Assembly: GCF_964204865.1 (NCBI RefSeq)
Contig: NC_135262.1
Location: forward strand, 15,004,001 to 15,068,000
Source of the DNA: Styela clava
Taxonomy: Eukaryota; Chordata; Ascidiacea; Stolidobranchia; Styelidae
DNA: 64,000 bases
Direction: 5' to 3'
In this document: positions 21,361-34,120 of the stretch, piece by piece
Numbering within the stretch: the first letter of the stretch is position 1
Layout of the letters: the number at the start of each line of letters is the position of its first letter
Made by a program: the position numbers and the translations under genes
Notes under the pieces: model-generated
The model's database searches: none
Seen by the model: the letters and a program-made list of their open reading frames with translations, nothing else
Told to the model about the DNA's origin: nothing

Positions 21361-23297
21361 ATGAAAATGCATGTTTGCATTTATTTGGCCATTTTCTTGT
21401 TGGCATTTATCTTAGGTCATACGCAAGGCCATGACAATAAGAAAATAATGGTCTGTGAAGACTTGGATGATGTGTTCGGAAATGAAAATCAACAAAGACC
21501 CGATGTCCGGTCTCAAGTTAATGGACCCCCCGGCAAAAAGGGCCCCCCTGGAATTAAGGGAGAGAAAGGAAATGTTGGCACCACAGGGCGGCAAGGTTTA
21601 TTGGGTCCACCGGGTGCGAGAGGATTGAAAGGTGCAACAGGCTCTCCTGGTGTTGCTGATGAACTTCAAAGAATTCATCAAGGTAATTATTACAACAACA
21701 TTTGTTGAACAATGACTTTGCCAACTTTCTGCGCCTGAGAGACTAATTGTTATCGATACTATGGCAAGTGTAGGAAAAAGCTTATCAAGCATATTAAATT
21801 TCCGAAATTGATTAATTAATTAATACCATTAATAAGTCGATTCAACGCCAACAGATTCCAGAACTTATACTTGACCACAAGTATTTCCAACTTACATATA
21901 TCAAAATAAAAATGGAATTTCTGAACATTATTTCAAATCGCTTTAATTTTTTTCTATTAGACATTGCCGACGTTGATGGTATAGCAAAAGGTATTGAGAC
22001 TAGATTAAACGATTTGGAAGGAAAGTGTATGACAAGAAGAGATTTAGGTATGATACACAAGATTATTTCTCTACTTTTATTTGAGTTTTAAACTTTGTGG
22101 AAATGTTCCACAGATTGAAATATAGAAATCTTTAAATAATAATTTATCAGTTTTATGCAAGCTATATTCACTAAGACTATAAAATAGACCAGTATGGTGG
22201 TCCATCGTTGTCACGCGGAAAATTAAAAAAAATAATTTAAATCAAAATAAAACAAAATTTGCAAAAAAACGAAACTAAAATAAAAACGGAATAAAAAAAT
22301 ATTGAAATAGCCAAAAAAAAAAACGATTAAAATGAAAATAAAGAGGTTTATCCTTGTCAGACGTTTTCATTTGAAAAAGTGTTGCTTCTGCTCGGGGCAG
22401 GTAGAAACCTGTGGAAAGGTTAATCCATATATCATTTAGAAATTAAACTTATTCCACTCAATGGAAATTAGTAGTGAATTGGAAACCCAAGGAACACCGT
22501 TTGTAAGCGTAGAAGTATGTATGACAACGTTGGTGCAAGGCAGAAGCAACATTTTTCAAAATAAACCCCCTGTTAACGATATTTTAATCTTAATTTTTTA
22601 TTCCGTTTTCATTTCATTTTTGTTTTATTTTTGTAAACTTCATTTAATTTTTATATTTTCTATTTTATTTTTTAGAGTTTTTCACTGATAATTTGGCGCC
22701 AAACGAACAAAAAGTTTGGGAACCTCTGAAATGGGCAATCTTAAACATTTTCATTTATATTTAGAAAATTGCGATGAAGTTTACGATGGAAAGTGTTACG
22801 TGTTGATCACCAATGATAACCGCCTAAATCTAGACCAAGCAAAAGCGAGTTGTCGAAGGATCGGCGGGAATGCAGCAAACATTTATAGCAAAGATCACTT
22901 CTATAAGATGGTTGCATTAACCCGGTCACGGATCGTCATCGGGCATTATTACCATAACCAATGGACGGGAATGACATTAAACACGAGTGTAAGTTTTCAC
23001 CTGCAAATACAACCACAATGTTTAATAACTGCAAATTTTGTGTTCATCTTTTTTCTGTTTGATCTTTTCAGACAAAAAAAATTTATTTATCCAATGGAAG
23101 AACAGCTGCCTACACACGAAATTTATTTATCCAATGGAAGAACAGCTGCCTACACACACTGGTTACCAAATAGACCATTCAATCCTGCAAGACCTTACAT
23201 GGGCAATCACGTTCCATCAGATTCAAATCATGTAAATCAAGGAATGTTTGATGAAAATTCCTCATACAGACTTTCTGGGGTTTTGTGTGAAATGTGA
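21361..23297 (+). pseudogene. Collagen-lectin A' (collectin-like), frame broken by a 40-bp duplication in the last exon
   Basis: Exons fit as 21361-21682 (signal peptide and collagen), 21961-22047 (neck), 22765-22988 and 23072-23297 (lectin domain), phases 1,1,0. The start is the ATG at 21361, followed by a hydrophobic leader ending near GHTQG. Fifteen uninterrupted Gly-X-Y triplets follow, including PGKKGP, then a 29-residue heptad neck, then a long-form C-type lectin domain with NC/KC and SCR/LCE cysteine pairs. The EPN/QPD position reads RPF, and the inner disulphide pair is missing. Family role: a secreted, trimeric pattern-recognition lectin. The last exon is 226 rather than 186 nt because a 40-bp segment is repeated in tandem (23081-23120 and 23121-23160). 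This shifts the frame to a stop at about 23168. An internal acceptor at 23105 would restore the frame. Confidence 0.75.
22185..22680. mobile_element. Fold-back element in intron 2 of A', right end deleted
   Basis: Starts ggtggtccatcgttgtcacgcg and matches the complete element at 36386-36940. The right tip and the intron sequence after it are missing, replaced directly by gagtttttcactgataatttggcg. The open frame around 22461 lies inside it and is not a gene. Confidence 0.7.
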
Positions 23298-25954
23298 TTG
23301 AAAGCGAACTTTAATATTGATACTTCGTTCAAAGTTTTCTTTTGTATATATATGTTTTCTATGTATTCATAAAAAGGCTGAATGAACAGCAAACTGCATA
23401 ACTTTTGTAAAGACATTACATAAGAATTGCTTTTTACAATTGCTCATCAACGTGTCTGAATGATGACCCCATTATTCCCGTGTCTGTTCAATTCTAATTT
23501 GAAGATTTTAGTCAGCATTGCCGCTATATGAATATTAGTTGGCTGTATTATATATATTGGCTGTATTTGTATGTCACGTCACCAACCCTATCGAAATGAA
23601 AAGCCCAATAGGATTAGCTTACTATTTGAATGAGAACACAAAACGCTGAAAATGCCTTCAGCCTAATGCAAAATTAAGTCGATGAGATCTCAGTACTACT
23701 TCATCAATGAACCATGCTCGTTATCAGACTATTTCTGCAGGGTTGACTTTCGAGTTTCTCAAACGAAGCGGTAAACGCAAACATAGAACCAAATTTGCCA
23801 CAAAAATTTGTGCGTGATACACCCGACTTTTAATGGATTTTCATAACACACATAAAACAAAACATTTCATGAACTTGTTAACTTTCCGCATGTGTCTAAA
23901 TTGACTTATAATTCAAATAAATGTACATTGGAATGCAATTATCTCCTGCGTCACACAGCTAGCTTGTGGAATTATCGAAGGTGAAAATGAAAGTAAATGA
24001 AGCATTAAAAGAAACTTCGTACTGAACTATGAACTAAACCTAAATCAATACCTAAGAAATCTTCGCAAACGTTTGGAAAAATCGCTGAATATTATCTAGC
24101 AGCGTTGAATTAGGTACACGTTCGATAGACTTGGGTATAAATTTAGGCATTTTGCAATAAAAATGAATCATAGCTAATAATTTACACTTAAAGGTCTGCT
24201 TTATATGCCTGCTACAGGAGTATTTAGAATTAAATTAAAAAAATTCGTTTTCGATGTTGGACTATAATATAAAATTGATCTATGCCAGCATAATACAGTT
24301 CAGGAATATTGATATTATGTGGTCAAATTAAATTAAAAATTCATGAATAATTAAAAAATATATATTGTCACGGTAGAGAGGCGGCACAAACGGAATAGCC
24401 AAGGCTGATGTGAAAAGGGTTGGAATGGTGCAAATCCAGGCCCGTGGACACATGCAGTCCGCAGATTCATTATCTGTGGCCCGCGTCGCATTCGGAAAGT
24501 ACCGTATATGCTCGTTTTACCGCCCGATCTTGATTAATAAAGGCCCATTTGAATAGCCGTCCGTGTGAACAGAACATAAAAACGAGAATATCGGTCGGGG
24601 ACCGAAGACTTATCGATCGAAACCGCGGTTTCGCTTCATGACTCTATAGTGACACCGCGTTTACCATCACTAATTAATAAATAACTCGCTAATTATACGA
24701 CATAATTCATCCATAATCGATATTCTCGTTTCAATATTGAAAGGGCTTCGTAAAACTTTTCCTCTTTTGCGGATTTGTACCTGTGGTGCGTAGAAAAAGT
24801 CAAAATTTTCGTTATTCTCGTTCGAATCATACTTGAGAACTGGACATGACAATATATTAATTATTGTAACGATCGATCTTATCTATATGTGACTTGACAA
24901 ACAAACAACCTGACAAAACAACGAACGTCCGTGCTTGAATAAGGGCCCGGTTAGTGAGTTTGGTTTAAAAATATGGGCCCGGGCTACAAAACGAGAAAAT
25001 ATACGGTAATCAAAAAATTGCATTTTGTGTTGTTTAGTCATAAAATTACCCAGAAAAATTTTCTGACGTATTGTTACATCACTAATGTCACTGAATTGAC
25101 TAGTGATATGGCTAGCTGAGGCAACGTTTAGTCGGGAATATATGCTAACAATTTTGGCATCATAGAAATCTAAAAATCGAATGCGGAAAATGATGCCTAT
25201 ATGTCGGAAAATTTAGTAATTACTCTCCTGTACCTCACATTGTGTAATCAATCAATCTGTTATTTTGTAAACATAAGTTTGAAAAAAAAAGTTGACAAAT
25301 TCAAACAGTTTTTTAACTAGATGTGGGAGGAAAAACACCACAATGCTCACTTGATATGTCTGCAAGTTGTGTCGGTGAAAAGAGAATATAATTTAGAACG
25401 ACATTTTGAAATCTTGTGAGCAATGAGCTTTTCCAGAGTCAAGATTTTACTTAAATTTGCGGAAGCACTTTTTCCGTTATGAAGAGTTTGAAATCCTACA
25501 CTAAATGTAGATATAGAAAGAGTTTTGTAGGTTTTAGAAAGTTTTTTGGTGGTTTTTACATGCCTTAATGTGTTAGTTTAATAAATGACAGATACTGATC
25601 AATATGTTTGCACAATAAAAGTGTTTGTTATGTATTGCACTGTTTACCTATTCTTGGCACTATTGTGGCCCGCGAACAATGCAAAAATAATTTTGGGGCC
25701 CCGAAGCCGATAACCTTGGAACACCCTGAGTTAGACAGAGGATCCGGCAAGTTTCAAATAAAATAAATTTGGAATGTTTATCGCTGGATCGACTGTATCT
25801 ATGAGCGTACAGCAAAAAAGTAAGACTTATGAACATTTTCTAAAAAGTCTAATTTCAGTATACCATGATATAATTTATATACTATATAAGCATGTAACTA
25901 TGACATTGAGATATGTTTTGAGGAATCTTTTTATTTGCGTTTATGTTTTCTCAG
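23298..25954 (+). other. Inter-gene region and deleted 5' part of lectin copy B
   Basis: Positions 23830-24235 match 1-395. The sequence then jumps to the equivalent of 1411, so about 1 kb holding exons 1 and 2 of the membrane lectin is missing. A second deletion of about 160 bases follows at 24270. The rest matches intron 2 of copies A and C. Confidence 0.75.
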
Positions 25955-27580
25955 AATTTTGTGAAGTAAAAAATGAAAAAGAGGTCTGTGTTACTGGACT
26001 GAAATCCATCGAAAACCAGATGTCGATTATTTACGAGCAGTTTCTATTTGCAAACAAATGTCGATGGAAATTGCTGTCATACCGAAAGATGATCCCAGTA
26101 TTGATACGTTCATTTCTTCGAAATTGATGAAAATGATTCCTTCACATCGTTATTGGTCAAGCGCATGGACAAATATGACTTTTGATTTGAAGGTATAAAC
26201 GTAACTACCGCCAAGTGTGTTAGATTTAAAACTTTTTTTAGAGTTTATCATGATGGATTGATTTTGAAGATGTGCGTTACTATCGATGTGTTTTTGCAGA
26301 ACCAATTTTATCATCTACATGATCAATGAACTCATCTCCGATTATGCCGACGTCATTACTTAATATTGATGTCTATAGATAAGATTTATGATCACATATA
26401 ACGTAGATCGGGTTGGGGAAATTGGGGAAAGTAGTGGCAACTGTTTCATCACCTTAAAAAAAAAAAAGATTCCATCACAAATCAATATCAATCTAATGCC
26501 ATGATAATCAATGCCATGACAATTGTATTGTATTGAAAATCACAGTTTATCTACTATATTATAGATTTTTAAACTTGACTGTAAGTTATTTTCACGGTTA
26601 ATAATGAAGAAACAACATTTTTATGATAATCCAAATATATTTTTTTTAGATTTTCTCGCCCACGATTTTTTTCAAAGGCATAAAGGTTAAGAAATATTGG
26701 TTCAATCATGTGCACATTTGACCTTTACAAATTGTTGATTCGTTATTTCATATATAAAATATTGCCCTTGCTATAGATCCGCGACCAAATTTATAAGACT
26801 ATTTTGAAAACTTAATCATCGTAAAGCGAGTTCGATATTTTTTTCCACATGTATTATAGTGGATTCGGTTGTTCTGTTATCGTCGCACAAAACACAGTTG
26901 CCAGTCATCGTAGACAATTCCATTTATCGTCCATTTCAAATCGTGTTTACAGAAAGTTTTATTCAAAAAGTTTCATAACTTGGACTATTAAATCAACAAA
27001 CTTACATTCCTTACTTGACCGCAATGAACAATAATGCCCAAATTTAAAAGTTTCTGATAAAAGGCTGCAGTCTCCATACTTCCAATTTTGCCTTCATAAT
27101 TTTCAGAGATTGAGTAGGAAGAATTATATTTTTTCTGATCAGATTGTTGAAATCATCGATCAAAGCAATATTTTCTCGAGATTTGAAGATCAGATACGTG
27201 ATGTTGACTCAATGCTACAAAGCTGTATAAACATTTCAGCTTTTCTAATTTTGAGTCTCTGCCTTTGTCGCAGGTTACCAATATAATTCAGTTCGATTTA
27301 TGTTGTGTAAACGTTAACATATTGATTATCCGATATTACAACTATCTACATTTTCATCAAGTTTAATACCATTATTCTTCTTGATTTATTTCAGACTGGA
27401 GTGGTTTCTCCTCCGGGTAGTTTAGACAACTTCGTTTGGTATGGAATATTTGATGCTCCTCAGCAGAAAACGTGGACAAGACTTTTTTTGTTTGTCATTG
27501 ATTTTCCTGTTTCCACTGTTGTCAACTCGGATCCTTCCAGAATGACATATGGAGCTGTGTGTTCGTTTCCCATACCATGA
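25955..27580 (+). pseudogene. Membrane C-type lectin copy B: anchor exons deleted, frameshift in lectin exon
   Basis: Only exons 3 (25955-26192, 238 nt) and 4 (27395-27580, 186 nt) remain. Exon 3 is one base shorter than in copies A and C: the run of A after GTAAAAAATG has lost one, so the frame is wrong from the second cysteine on. Exon 4 is fully open and keeps the TGG codon that is mutated in copy A, ending in GAVCSFPIP. With no start, membrane segment or stalk, this is a pseudogene, unless its exons are used by the A' gene 2.7 kb upstream. Confidence 0.8.
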
Positions 27581-27613
27581 TATTTGTGGTGCAGCTCACA
27601 AACCTTTTACATA

Positions 27614-28749
27614 CAGGGTGATCAGACCAAATGTAGACAAATGTTTATTGAAATATCTACAATATAAATGTGAGAGAGAAAAAATTATTTTGCGGAAAAT
27701 GGCATTATAAAGATAAATAATATAATTCATTGTTATTTTCTGATATATCCTCCCTTTGCCTTCACCACACTCCTCGATCTGTTCGGAACTTGACTGCACG
27801 AGGCACGTATGGTTTCTTCCGAAATCTTGTCCCAATAAGTCATCTATGCTTTAGAGCAGTTGCTCTCAATCTGAGTTACGCGCACCACTAGTGGTACGCA
27901 AGCAGCTTTGAATCATTGCAACAATCAATCTTTGTATTCGCTGAAAAGCGATTGTAGCGCTACAGATCCTTGTCTTTTAAAGATCGCCCTCGTCGGTTAC
28001 TGTCCACTAAAAACGGAACGGGCATGTTTCGCCATTTTGCATGATATTTTACAGTGCGTCTGCATTAAATGAGGGAGCGTTCGTGATAGCGGCTAGTACT
28101 GTTCAAAGTGTATTCGTACGAGGTTTCCAATAATTTAGCGATTATGATAAGATGTATTGTGACGTAACGGACAAATTGGCAAAAACGTCCCTGTTTCGTT
28201 TCAGGTGGGCACAGGGGCGTAGCCAAAAATTTTGAAAGGGTTTCTGAAATTTTTTTTTTTTTCCAAGTTAGATTGAAACAGCTAGCGGGTCCGATCGAAC
28301 GCTGGAATACGCGTGTTTTCAGGTAGTCAGTAGTTTTGGTAATCTTGGTAAAGTAACGGGCGAGGGCGCTCTCTAACGACAAGGATTGGTAGCCTTATAA
28401 ACGCCGTTTAGCGAATACAAAAGTTAATTGTTGCAATAATTCAAAGCTGCTTTCGTACCACGTGAAATACTCCCGTGTATCAGACTGACAACAACTAATA
28501 TTAAGGCATAAATTGATGACCTGTTGGGACAAGATTTCAGAAGACACCATACGTGCCTCGTGCAGTCAAGTTTCAATCAGATCGAGGCGTGTAGTGAAGG
28601 CAAAGGGAGGATATATCAAAAAATAACAATGAATTTTATTATTAAATTTTATAATGATATTTTCTGCAAAATATTTTTTTCTTTCTCGCATTTTTAATGT
28701 AGATATTTTAAATAATAAACATTTGTCTACACTTGGTTTGATCACCCTG
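27614..28749. mobile_element. Fold-back Tc1/mariner-derived element, unit 2 copy, both ends present
   Basis: Tips are cagggtgatcaga and its inverse tgatcaccctg, flanked by TA on both sides (27612-27613, 28750-28751). Both arms encode a transposase C-terminus pointing outward (left arm on the minus strand near 27730-27835, right arm on the plus strand near 28520-28625). The middle is inverted-repeat DNA with no full transposase. Confidence 0.75.
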
Positions 28750-29057
28750 TATGATGCATTTTATATCATTTATATTTTACATGTTGATTTGAAGTTAATT
28801 ACATATTTAGAATTTAATGATGATAACAAAGCAATAAATAATATCATGTGTCCGAGGTTGTTTATTTACCGCGAAGAATTTTTTTCTTGAATTTCTTCTT
28901 CACTTTCGACTGTGAGGTTTTGCGCTTATCTCTGGACTAAATCGCAACCCCCATCTTTCCACTTGTCACAATGGACAGTTTCCCCGACACCTTCTTTGTA
29001 TTTGTTTGTTTTCCGTATAATATAGGCGGATAGGACATGATATATAATCAGTTAGAT

Positions 29058-31033
29058 CATAGGTTCTCAAAGTGCTCCGTACGGAGCCCCAGGGCTCCGC
29101 GAGAGAAGCCTAGGGGCTCCGCGAGCTATTTGATTATTTTCCAAAAGACTGACTTGGCTAATTTTGTAACTGTCCAAGTAAGCAACAACAGCTTTAATAA
29201 AATTTGACAACAAATAGCCTCGAAATATGGCAAAGAGGCGGAATTAAAAAATGACATTATTTATAAGCAGGAGCGCAGCCAGGATTCTTAAGAGGGAGGG
29301 GGATCAAAATTGGAATCGAAAATTTCCGCGCAACATTATTCGCGATTAAGTAAAAAAACTTTTTTAATGGATAACGAGATTTCTGTTACGTAAAATATTC
29401 AATCCATGACTGATTAGAGCATTTAAAATGTCTTGTCATAATAATTTAATTGTGCTCGTCGTTACTCACGTTTGATTCAAGATGACTATGAGAATTACTT
29501 ACATAAAAGATTACTATTCTAAAATACCATAAAATACGTGATAAACTGACAACTATAAATAAATTGAAATGGTATTTTTGCGATCTTGGGATTAGTCAAA
29601 CTTTTGTTTCTTTGCACTCGAGATTATTTTTAAGCAAGATATCGCCGTTACAAAAATTCCGAGGTCGATGGTAAAACTCAATAAGTACAATATACAATTG
29701 TGCAATCTATGACCATTGCGGGCATATTTGAAATGACTTGTTTATTGGGATAATTCTGTTAAACGTAACCCGCGGTTGTGTCACTCACAATAAAAAATCA
29801 TTACTTCTCAAATAACCACGGCAATCCGCGGACATAAAATGAGAAACAATGAAACAAAGTTAAGTGAACGAAGTTCTTGTGGACTACTGTATATCCTGAA
29901 CAACGCTGATATCATAAGATATTAGAAACGAAGTCATATTGCCCACAAAATAACATACATACCTACTACCGGTGCCAGAAGTTTGATAAGATATTTGTGT
30001 CCGTCCCGATCAAAATCATAATCGTAATCATGACTTATTGGTGGATTATAGCGATTTAGCGAATTCGACAACTTTGAGCCTTTCTTGCAACACTGACTCC
30101 ACCCTATCGCAGGTCTGCCACTCAGATTCTTTGCAAGATATCATCGTCCAAAAAATAACAAGGTCTGGGCAAAATACGAACGATTGAAATTTATGTTATT
30201 GCATGCGGCTCCGTTGGTAGTTTCAGAATGAATAAAAGGTACATAGCGCGCACAATTGTGACTGTGTTTCTATTTCAGTTGCTAGGATGAATAACCAAAG
30301 AAAACCTAACATATCATCAAATATATATTGTCATTTGCAATGTCTAAAAAAGTGTCTGTCGTGTCGTGTCGTGAGTCTGCTGAAACAAAACTTATAGTGT
30401 TATCTTCCGTTTTAAGTTTTAGTTTTAATATTACATAATGCCGCTTTTCAATCAAGAAATTTGAGTTGCGGATTCACCGCCGATTCTTTATTAATTAATT
30501 TTAGCATCTCGTCGCCGATGACTATATTAAATTAACATGTTCTTCACATCGAATTCATAATTCCCCACGAGAACAAAAAAGCAATTATCGTTGTCATTGT
30601 GGAACAATACACATATATGCCGGGGGAAATTTTTGATTTAGGGAGAATAAACACCGACGTAAAGATGTTTAAGGTATAACGTTTCACGCCCTCGAAAACA
30701 GTCGCCAATGACCCAAAATACAATCGCGCAGCAACCTTTTAAGTCTTCCAAAAATATCAAAAGGAAAAAGATTCTACCTCTAGTTTGTTAATATGTTTGT
30801 CGAATGTCAAATTTACAGCCTTAATATATATGATTTATCATTGAAATTTAGATTTATTTATGACTTGTATTAACCCTATTAAAAAGGATTAGCATTTAAA
30901 TCAAGTAAAGTACTCTTAACATACTCAATAATATTAATCGGAAAGTAACAATTTTAAAATTTGTTTTAGGGCTCCGTGAATAATGGTCAACCTCTTCACG
31001 GGCTCCGCAACACCAAAAGTTTGAGAACCCCTG
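29058..31033. mobile_element. hAT-type transposon, 1976 bp, with 8-bp target duplication
   Basis: Left end cataggttctcaaag and right end ctttgagaacccctg-type inverse (agtttgagaacccctg). Flanked by agttagat at 29050-29057 and 31034-31041. Unit 3 has a single agttagat at 44795-44802 and no insert. Next to both tips is a gctccgcg-rich block. I see no intact transposase; the interior is AT-rich and broken. Confidence 0.82.
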
Positions 31034-31041
31034 AGTTAGAT

Positions 31042-32067
31042 CATAAAATCTCGACACTAAAGTGTCAGGTCCATAGTGAATTAACAACAACAGTAGCATT
31101 ATTTGAACGTTTCGCTGCCGTTCGTATTTAAGCTTGCTGAAAAACGGTCCCAAATGCTCCATCAAAAGTCGAAGAAATACTGTTTGCATTTGCAAATATT
31201 TATGTCGATTTGTTTAATGAAAGCACACAGGCCGACTTGAGTCACCCGCAATTTACAATTTCCAAGATACTTTGAGGGAACAATGCTTGAAAATATTGGT
31301 CGCAAATCGAAGCCTTTATATTTACGTTTGCAATGTCGCTGAAAAGCCTCTTTCTGATTGTACAAACTTTTGTTTGTTTGTATGACTTTTTACAAATTAC
31401 ATTTCTGTACATATGACCTAACTTAGTTTCGAATACACAAAAGGTGTGTTGCATTTCAATAGCTGAATATGGAGTTGGTTAATCGAATTTTGAATGAGCT
31501 ATCTTCAATTAGTCTCTGTAGGGGTAGGCTATTTGTTCAATCACACATATTATATACTTGTCCATAAAATGTTGAACAAAAAGTTTTCTTAAGTCCGTTT
31601 TCCATGATATGGTAGGTTAACATTCATCTTGTTTTATGATGCCAAGTAAGGAAGTGCTTCCTTTCAACCTATTTAGTTTTTAGTGACATCTTACTCTAAA
31701 TCAGTGGTTCTGAAACGCTGGGACGCGTAGACAATTTTTCTAGTGGGCGTGAAGCTAAGTAAAAATATAAATATTTGTAAGGTTTGTTCCTGTCCGCCTT
31801 ATTTTGGATATTTACATTTCTTTATTTTGAATATTTACGTTTCATCCACACATTTTCAACGTGTTTTTGAATAAAACATACTTTCGGCTCACTATCTGTT
31901 ATTTGTAGCTTATTGTTAGCTAGTTGTTTTTGAAGGGGGGCACAAGACATGACAAACTCTAAAAAGAGGGCGTGTCGATTTGCCAGACTCGTTTTATTGA
32001 GAATATTCAAAACTGTTGCCTGCAACATAAATGAAAATTATAAGCACCAAACAAATAAAGACAACTG
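31042..32067. other. Unit 2 right end, no gene recognised
   Basis: Matches 44803-45842. A lone hAT-like left tip (cagtggttctgaaacgctggg) lies near 31702 and again near 45478, but no matching right tip was found. The minus-strand frame 31822-32028 is the one repeated at 6688 and 45596. Confidence 0.5.
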
Positions 32068-32637
32068 AAAAAATTGCGGCAATCGACTGCTGATCATATG
32101 CTTGTTTACTTGTGACAGTGATTAACTAGTCATGGGCAGCAGACTACGCCTCTCTCGAGGAGTGACCGACCCACAGTTTAAGATTCTGCTCAAATAATAG
32201 AGAATTGGTTTTGGACACTCGGCCATCTCGCGACTTTTCCCGATAGTTAATGTCGTTAACTTAACTTAGAGCGATTTTGTGCCAATATGAAATATCAATT
32301 CGCGACATGGCTTAGTACTGATATTTAGGATACAAAGTTCTCAAAATAGGAATTTCGTATTTTTAAATATTAGAGTATTCATATATACACTTATTGCCGC
32401 TCAACTGAACCCGAAAAAGTATTGCAAATCGAAAGAAACGAAGCCGAATAATAGGTGTTTTGTTATATGTATATTGATAAATATTTAAAAATACTTTTAA
32501 AACTGTAATAGTAGTTATATTTATTTCATTGCCACTTTAATATTTACTTTTACTAGACACTGAATAAATTAGGTAAGATGTACTTAGTTTATCATATCTT
32601 TTTACTTTCAATTAACTACATATAATTCACCTCTGAC

Positions 32638-33252
32638 GATGTTTTTCGACATTCGACAGAGGTGGAAACATCACACACGGTTGTGAAATGTGTCAAGTAA
32701 TGGTGCCGTCATGGTTTAGTAATCATGCATAGTGGGTGCGTTTTCTTACCATTTCTAGTTTATCTTATTGCATTTTTATTCAAACTACGCTTATCACAAC
32801 CTCCATCTCCAAGGACTCAAGTATATTTATTTTCGAGATATAAATATACTTAATTATATGAAGATTTATTAACATAGTTTTATGATATGCTTGTTGTAGT
32901 TCAACTGGACCCAATGTATCGAAGACAGTAGGTCACACAGTAGGTCCTTCTCGCATATTTTATGTTCATTTCATATTTTATGTAAATCAAAGCGTTAGAA
33001 ATTTAACTCGTTTATATCGTCAATTTTAATTTTTAAGACTTCACATTCTGAGACTTTCTTACAAAAATCTTAGCATATTCATACTTATCCCGTTAAAGGA
33101 AAGTTCATGGACCCCGCCCACTCGTCAGATTACCAGTCAAACTTAGTTTTTGGATTAGTTGACCAGTTAATTGTTCCATATTCAGGACTTTGATAAGGTA
33201 ATCATATAACAGGGACTGACATTGATTTGCCCATTCAGAACATTTATTATGA
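32638..33252. repeat. Dispersed 0.6-kb repeat, unit 3 copy
   Basis: Near-identical to 13374-13977 and 18547-19156, with the same flanks as the unit 2 copy. Confidence 0.7.
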
Positions 33253-33801
33253 TAGTATTTACAGCCAATTACTGTGCTGCAGGCCATATATAATTTTATT
33301 GCTCGTATTTTACTGCAATTATGTAACTGACAAATATTTCATAATATCTGGTAACTGCATTTTAGACCTTCTTGGCTTTCTTACCGTCAATATAACAAAT
33401 CCGTATAATCCGATGAAGCAATGTTTGTCTACAAGCTCAACAAGTCAGTCGCTTCCTATACAACCAGTCATGGTTATGACGTTAAATTCTCACAATTTAT
33501 TTGTATATTTTTAGTTGGTCAGTTTATTCTCCAAATACTAAACAGCACACACATACATGTATAACTGCTTATACCGAAGAAGAAAAGTTTTGAGATAATT
33601 ATCACATGTAAAATTAATCACCAATTATATAAAACGCATGCGACGCTCAAGATGCATTCGAAAGAATGACATTGTTTATTTCAGCTGTTTTAAAACTGTC
33701 CGTTTTAAAAAGTTTCAGCTGTTTTAAAACTGTCCGTTTTAAAAAGTTAGGTTTACAGACTTCAAAATATGTACTAATATTTTCATCATAATTGTCTAAT
33801 G

Positions 33802-34120
33802 CAGCGGTTCTCAACCGGGGGCCCTCGCCCCCCTAAGGGGGCCACAGAGGAGTTGGATGGGGGCCACAAGGATGGGCTGAAATCTGAATTTACTTTTCAC
33901 TTCAAAAGAAATCTCACAGTTTTTCCTAGTTTACTGCTCAACAATATTATTTCGCAGGGTGTTTTCGCTCTCTTTTGTGCAAATTGTTTTAACATAATGG
34001 GATTTGGAATCTATCAATGAAATTAACCCTATTAATACCTCTGGAATATTAAAGTGGGGGCCATGAGGGCTAAAAGCCTCCGAAATGGGGGCACGAGTCA
34101 TAAAAGGTTGAGAACCACTG
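33802..34120. mobile_element. hAT MITE, 319 bp, with 8-bp target duplication
   Basis: Tips cagcggttctcaacc and ggttgagaaccactg. Target copies are gtctaatg (33794-33801) and gtttaatg (34121-34128), one mismatch. Unit 2 has an empty site near 19660. A G/C-rich hairpin (gggggccctcgcccccct) lies just inside the left tip. Non-coding. Confidence 0.85.

Larger units (their letters stand above)
16380..32067. repeat. Segmental duplication unit 2
   Basis: It starts at aaaattgcggtaatcgac within the intron of pseudogene D and runs to 32067, where unit 3 starts with the same string. Differences from unit 3 are mostly discrete: a hAT insertion (16621-18209) and another at 29058-31033 here, an insertion at 33802-34120 there. 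About 1 kb with two membrane-lectin exons is deleted near 24235. Confidence 0.8.

Noticed and set aside
22461-22688. 75-codon frame in intron 2 of A' and its relative at 36671
   Set aside because: It lies inside the A/T-rich fold-back transposon and is not conserved as a frame between the two copies.
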